A stretch of 17,650 bases of DNA from Ruminococcaceae bacterium UBA2857. Lineage in GTDB: Bacteria; Bacillota; Clostridia; Oscillospirales; Acutalibacteraceae. Position numbers and translations under genes: made by a program. Positions 15,180 through 17,650 of this stretch are shown in pieces (positions within the stretch are counted from its first letter, which is position 1; the number at the start of each line of letters is the position of its first letter). The stretch is from positions 1-17,650 of the forward strand of contig DEFH01000030.1 of assembly GCA_002350705.1 (NCBI GenBank). The letters are read 5' to 3'. The notes beneath the pieces were generated by a model that was given only the letters and a program-made list of their open reading frames with translations, was not told the origin of the DNA and did no database searches.

Positions 15180-16355
15180 ACAGCTTTCGTTTAATGAGTA
15201 TTCTTGCATAGATTTCATGTCCGTTGATTGTAAATCTGTGTCCGTATCGTGGATTGTCTTTGACATATCTGTCAAGTCCGATGATTTCAAATTGCTCGGG
15301 GTTGTACTTGTCCATGAATGTGATTGGAACTCCCATGATTCCGTTGCATCCTTCTGAATTTGGGCATAATTCGGCTCGTGTCGTGTCGTGTCGTGTAAAT
15401 CATACTCACATTTTTCTTGATTTGTCAAGTCTTTTTTGTAAATTTCTTTGTGTAAATTTATCACTTCAACATAATCACATGGTATATCTGCCACTTTGTC
15501 TACATTGATAGCATCATAGTTATCATATTTCGGATAAGCACTTTCATTGCCGTAATATTTTTTGTACAATATCAAATTTTCATGTCTTTTTTGAATATCA
15601 AGATTGGTAAACCAACAGATATTGCCCATACTACGCCATTTTTGTCCTGTGGAATCTATCCAAAATCTTGTTTCTCTTGCTTCATAGCTTTTCGGAACCG
15701 TAAACGACATATCACCGAATTTATAGCCAAGCCATATCTTGTTATCTTTTAATAATGGGAAAATCTCTTTGTAAGTGATTGCATTTTGATTTCCTATGAT
15801 AATGAATTTTTTATTGTACTCCATAAGTTGTGCGACGTATTCTCTGAACAGCGAAAAAGGCGGATTAGTCACAACAATATCTGCCTCTTTGAGCAGTTCA
15901 ATGCACTCTGCACTTCGGAAATCACCGTTGCCTTTGAGAAGTTCGGGCTTGCCGTCAACGGACTGAAGCAGCAATTCTACATCATCAAGGTCAATCGCAC
16001 CGTCACCGTTTAAGTCTTTGACTTCTGTTATTTCAATTTTATACGGCTGTTTTTCGGTAAACGGCTTGCCGTAAGGTTTGTCTTTATCTCCAAAAAAACT
16101 CAACTGAGTATATACGATTGGTGAGCCGGCATAGCAGGTGCAAATCAATTTCTTTAATCCTAATAAATTGAAATTCATTGCAAAGTATTTGAAAAAGTTG
16201 CTTTCATAAGGGTCATCACAGTTGCACAGTACAGTTTTATCTTTAAAATGTTCGTTATAATGCCACAATTCATTTTCAATGTCGGAAAGCTGTGTGTAAA
16301 ATTCATCTTTTTTAGCTTTGTTGGCTGCCGACAGTGCTTTGTTATTGTTTGCCAT
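14880..16355 (-). CDS. EcoRI-family adenine-specific DNA methyltransferase with switchable C-terminus
   Basis: A 491-residue N6-adenine methyltransferase, as read with the repeat number seen here. The catalytic part (residues 1 to about 315) has KKDEFYTQLSDIE, the SAM-site block CNCDDPYESNFF (44-55), GDFRSAECIELLKEADIVV and NPPF (164-167), all typical of the EcoRI methylase family. An acidic loop DLNGDGAIDLDD (114-125) looks like an EF-hand. At residues 320-327 a TCGTG/CACGA pentanucleotide tract is followed by about 65 residues that are the out-of-frame reading of a first C-terminal domain (Ser/Thr/Asp-rich), and then by an in-frame second C-terminal domain (393-491) ending YARITIKRKK. The start ATG at 16355 has AAGGTG upstream. 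The gene is opposite to the transfer genes and more AT-rich, suggesting separate acquisition. Confidence 0.9.
   Translation of the reverse strand: MANNNKALSAANKAKKDEFYTQLSDIENELWHYNEHFKDKTVLCNCDDPYESNFFKYFAMNFNLLGLKKLICTCYAGSPIVYTQLSFFGDKDKPYGKPFTEKQPYKIEITEVKDLNGDGAIDLDDVELLLQSVDGKPELLKGNGDFRSAECIELLKEADIVVTNPPFSLFREYVAQLMEYNKKFIIIGNQNAITYKEIFPLLKDNKIWLGYKFGDMSFTVPKSYEARETRFWIDSTGQKWRSMGNICWFTNLDIQKRHENLILYKKYYGNESAYPKYDNYDAINVDKVADIPCDYVEVINLHKEIYKKDLTNQEKCEYDLHDTTRHEPNYAQIQKDATESWEFQSHSWTSTTPSNLKSSDLTDMSKTIHDTDTDLQSTDMKSMQEYSLNESCNGIMGVPITFMDKYNPEQFEILGLLQSSTEEQAGIPILRTYNNFREMRQDMTYTGASGGKANGNPVLKGKSERGNFLYNPETGEYVHSAYARITIKRKK
15178..15345 (-). other. C-terminal domain A of the methyltransferase, out of frame with the present repeat number
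   Basis: Reading the - strand from 15345 in the frame shifted from the main gene gives 55 residues: NGIMGVPITF at the start, then EIIGLDRYVKDNPRYGHRFT, and YARILIKRKL before TAA (15180-15178). The opening and closing blocks match domain B. This is the kind of C-terminus expected for an intact EcoRI-family enzyme. Its TAA overlaps the first codon (AAC) of domain B. In the present frame the same bases are read as a stop-free Ser/Thr/Asp-rich linker. Confidence 0.85.
15376..15396 (-). repeat. Pentanucleotide tract, four TCGTG units (CACGA on the coding strand)
   Basis: On the + strand TCGTG occurs at 15376-15380, 15381-15385, 15386-15390 and 15391-15395, plus one further T at 15396, a perfect 21-base tract. 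It lies at codons 320-327 of the methyltransferase, between the catalytic region and two alternative C-terminal domains. Because five is not a multiple of three, gain or loss of a unit changes the downstream frame. This is the classical sequence arrangement of slipped-strand phase variation, although four units is short. Confidence 0.9.
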
Positions 16356-16369
16356 AATATATCACCTTT

Positions 16370-16392
16370 CACATCATTTTCACATCAATTTT
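16370..16392 (-). repeat. Tandem near-repeat in the methyltransferase leader
   Basis: CACATCATTTT (16370-16380) is followed at once by CACATCAATTTT (16381-16392) on the + strand, between the methyltransferase start and its likely promoter. On the coding strand these read AAAATTGATGTG and AAAATGATGTG, and a third, weaker copy AAAGGTGATAT includes the ribosome site. It may be an operator, but no regulator gene is seen next to it. Confidence 0.35.
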
Positions 16393-16395
16393 AAC

Positions 16396-16426
16396 ATATT
16401 AGTGTCAAGAAATCAATAGAGGTCAA
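16396..16426 (-). promoter_or_regulatory. Possible promoter of the methyltransferase-nuclease operon
   Basis: On the - strand TTGACC (16426-16421) and TAATAT (16401-16396) are 19 bases apart; a TTGACA (16408-16403) is also present but lacks a well-placed -10. The region is AT-rich and directly upstream of the methyltransferase. The spacing is longer than ideal, so this is only a candidate. Confidence 0.35.
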
Positions 16427-16430
16427 AAAT

Positions 16431-16474
16431 ACAAATCCTCATTCCGTACAACAAGGACTGGAATGAGGATTTGT
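16431..16474. terminator. 15-bp perfect inverted repeat between the divergent methyltransferase and virD4 genes
   Basis: ACAAATCCTCATTCC (16431-16445) and GGAATGAGGATTTGT (16460-16474) are exact reverse complements around a 14-base loop. On the - strand the stem is followed by ATTTTTG, a short T-rich stretch as in an intrinsic terminator; on the + strand it is followed by TTAATGAG and then, 14 bases on, the virD4 ribosome site. It could stop antisense transcription, act as an attenuator for virD4, or be a leftover recombination site. Confidence 0.5.
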
Positions 16475-16502
16475 TAATGAGAAATGCCGGAGGTGAAACG
16501 CA

Positions 16503-17650
16503 GTGTCAGGCGGTACAGTCTTGATAATTGTTGGCGGCATAATGCTGTTAATTATGTGTGCCATTAACTTTTACAGTCAGAATTATTCGTTGAATATCAA
16601 GGACAAAACGGTTGGTAACGGTCAGCATGGAACGGCTCGCTGGGCAACAGGCAGAGAAATTAACAAGACCTATAAGCAAATTCCTTTTGAACCTGATGAA
16701 TGGCGAAAGGGAAAGAAACTGCCGAAAGAACAAGGATTGATAGTCGGGTGTAAATCAAAAGGTAAGACAACAACGGCACTTGTCGATACTGGAGATGTTC
16801 ATGCAGTCATGGTTGGTGCGGCAGGCATAGGAAAAACGGCTTACTGGCTGTATCCCTGCATTGAATATGCTTGTGCAACGGGAATGTCATTCCTCTCAAC
16901 CGATACCAAGGGCGATGTGGTGAGAAATTACGGAACGATAGCCGAAAAATATTACGGCTACAATGTTTCGGTTATAGATTTGAGAAATCCGACACGCTCG
17001 AATGGAAACAATCTTCTTCACTTGGTAAACAAATATATTGACTTGTACAAAGAAAATCCCGACAAGTTGGTTTATAAATCAAAGTCGGAAAAATACGCAA
17101 AAATCATAGCAAAGACGATTATTTTATCGGGTATGGACGCAGGTTCATTCGGGCAGAACGCTTATTTTTACGATGCGGCAGAGGGCTTGCTGACGGCAAC
17201 AATACTGTTGGTTTCGGAATTTTGCAAGCCTGAAGAACGGCATATAGTGTCCGTTTTCAAAATCATTCAGGAACTGCTTGCACCGTCAAACAAGAAAGGC
17301 AAGAATCAGTTTCAGCAGCTAATGGAATTATTGCCCGACACACACAAAGCAAAATGGTTTGCGGGTGCAGCTCTGAACACAGCCGAACAGAGCATGGCAA
17401 GTGTCATGAGTACGGCACTTTCAAGGCTAAACAGTTTCCTTGATTCCGAACTTGAACAGATTTTGTGTTTTGAATCGGAAATAGATGCGGAAAGATTTTG
17501 CAGTGAAAAGAGTGCCGTTTTTGTGGTTATGCCCGAAGAAAATCCGTCCACATTCTTCATGATTTCGCTGATCATACAGCAACTTTACCGTGAAATATTG
17601 TCTGTTGCAGATGAGAATGGAGGAAAGCTGAAAAATCGCTGTGTGTTCTT
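16503..17650 (+). CDS. virD4: VirD4/TraG-family type IV coupling protein, 3' partial
   Basis: Frame opens with GTG at 16503, preceded by GGAGGTGA (16489-16496), and runs off the window after 382 codons. It starts with one membrane helix (VLIIVGGIMLLIMCAINF), then the typical NGQHGTARWAT block, Walker A GAAGIGKT (about residues 103-110) followed by AYWLYPCIEYA, then STDTKGDVVRNYG, and later FVVMPEENPSTFFMISLIIQQLY. This is the VirD4/TraG coupling ATPase that brings the relaxase-DNA complex to the T4SS. Related elements usually have it close to and upstream of the virB6-virB4 block; here the two are about 5.6 kb apart and in reverse order, with accessory genes and the reversed cassette between them. 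The Walker B motif is beyond or near the window end. Confidence 0.93.
   Translation, partial: MSGGTVLIIVGGIMLLIMCAINFYSQNYSLNIKDKTVGNGQHGTARWATGREINKTYKQIPFEPDEWRKGKKLPKEQGLIVGCKSKGKTTTALVDTGDVHAVMVGAAGIGKTAYWLYPCIEYACATGMSFLSTDTKGDVVRNYGTIAEKYYGYNVSVIDLRNPTRSNGNNLLHLVNKYIDLYKENPDKLVYKSKSEKYAKIIAKTIILSGMDAGSFGQNAYFYDAAEGLLTATILLVSEFCKPEERHIVSVFKIIQELLAPSNKKGKNQFQQLMELLPDTHKAKWFAGAALNTAEQSMASVMSTALSRLNSFLDSELEQILCFESEIDAERFCSEKSAVFVVMPEENPSTFFMISLIIQQLYREILSVADENGGKLKNRCVF

Noticed and set aside
15981..16016. Dockerin module (cellulosome) in the methyltransferase
   Set aside because: Only one calcium-type loop is present, inside the catalytic region; a dockerin needs two loops and is normally on secreted proteins.
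14880..16355. Methyltransferase as a frameshifted pseudogene
   Set aside because: The catalytic motifs are intact, the frame stays open to a proper family-like C-terminus, and the shift falls exactly at a repeat tract between two conserved domains. A pseudogene remains possible but explains less.

Overview
The window looks like part of an integrative and conjugative element (or a conjugative plasmid) from a gut-type Bacillota, probably a Ruminococcus/Oscillospiraceae-like Clostridia. The reasons are low-to-moderate GC, strong GGAGG-type ribosome sites, frequent TTG starts, a sortase-anchored surface protein and a type IV secretion (T4SS) set of the clostridial ICE type. No integrase, relaxase, rRNA, tRNA or CRISPR is present, and both ends of the window cut genes.

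Layout. (1) 1-6516 (+): a giant sortase-anchored adhesin cut at its 5' end. It has a thioester domain, 14 near-identical SpaA/Cna-B-like repeats of 84-85 residues, three divergent SpaA-like domains, three VaFE (Thr-Gln ester bond) domains and a TPTTG sorting signal. (2) 6513-10900 (+): a tightly packed transfer block with a DUF4406-like protein, a small pilin-like membrane protein, a VirB6/TrbL-like channel protein, a PrgI/VirB3-like protein, a VirB4 N-terminal-like protein and the VirB4 ATPase. (3) 10900-13676 (+): accessory transfer genes, namely a membrane protein resembling the anchor half of ICE cell-wall hydrolases, a DUF6103-like protein, an amidoligase, a gamma-glutamylcyclotransferase-like protein and an unknown basic protein. 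(4) 13753-16355 (-): an oppositely oriented, more AT-rich cargo operon of an EcoRI-family adenine methyltransferase followed, with overlap, by a DUF262-HNH nuclease. (5) 16503-17650 (+): the start of the VirD4/TraG coupling protein.

The most unusual feature is inside the methyltransferase gene. A pentanucleotide tract, four TCGTG units on the + strand at 15376-15396, sits just after the catalytic region. It is followed by two different C-terminal domains in two different reading frames. With the four units present, translation passes out of frame but without a stop through the first domain and ends with the second (491 aa). With three units the first domain would be in frame and would end at its own stop (390 aa). 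With five units the protein would be truncated (357 aa). The two domains share a 24-residue block with one amino-acid difference but about a quarter of its bases changed, almost all synonymously. This suggests a slippage-driven, three-state specificity switch. The long form ends overlapping the nuclease start, and the short forms end about 300-400 bases earlier, so the switch could also change nuclease expression.

How the parts may work together (inference): the adhesin would hold donor and recipient together, the VirB/VirD4 proteins would move DNA, the amidoligase/cyclotransferase pair may modify peptides or the cell wall, and the methyltransferase-nuclease cassette would protect or stabilise the element with variable methylation.
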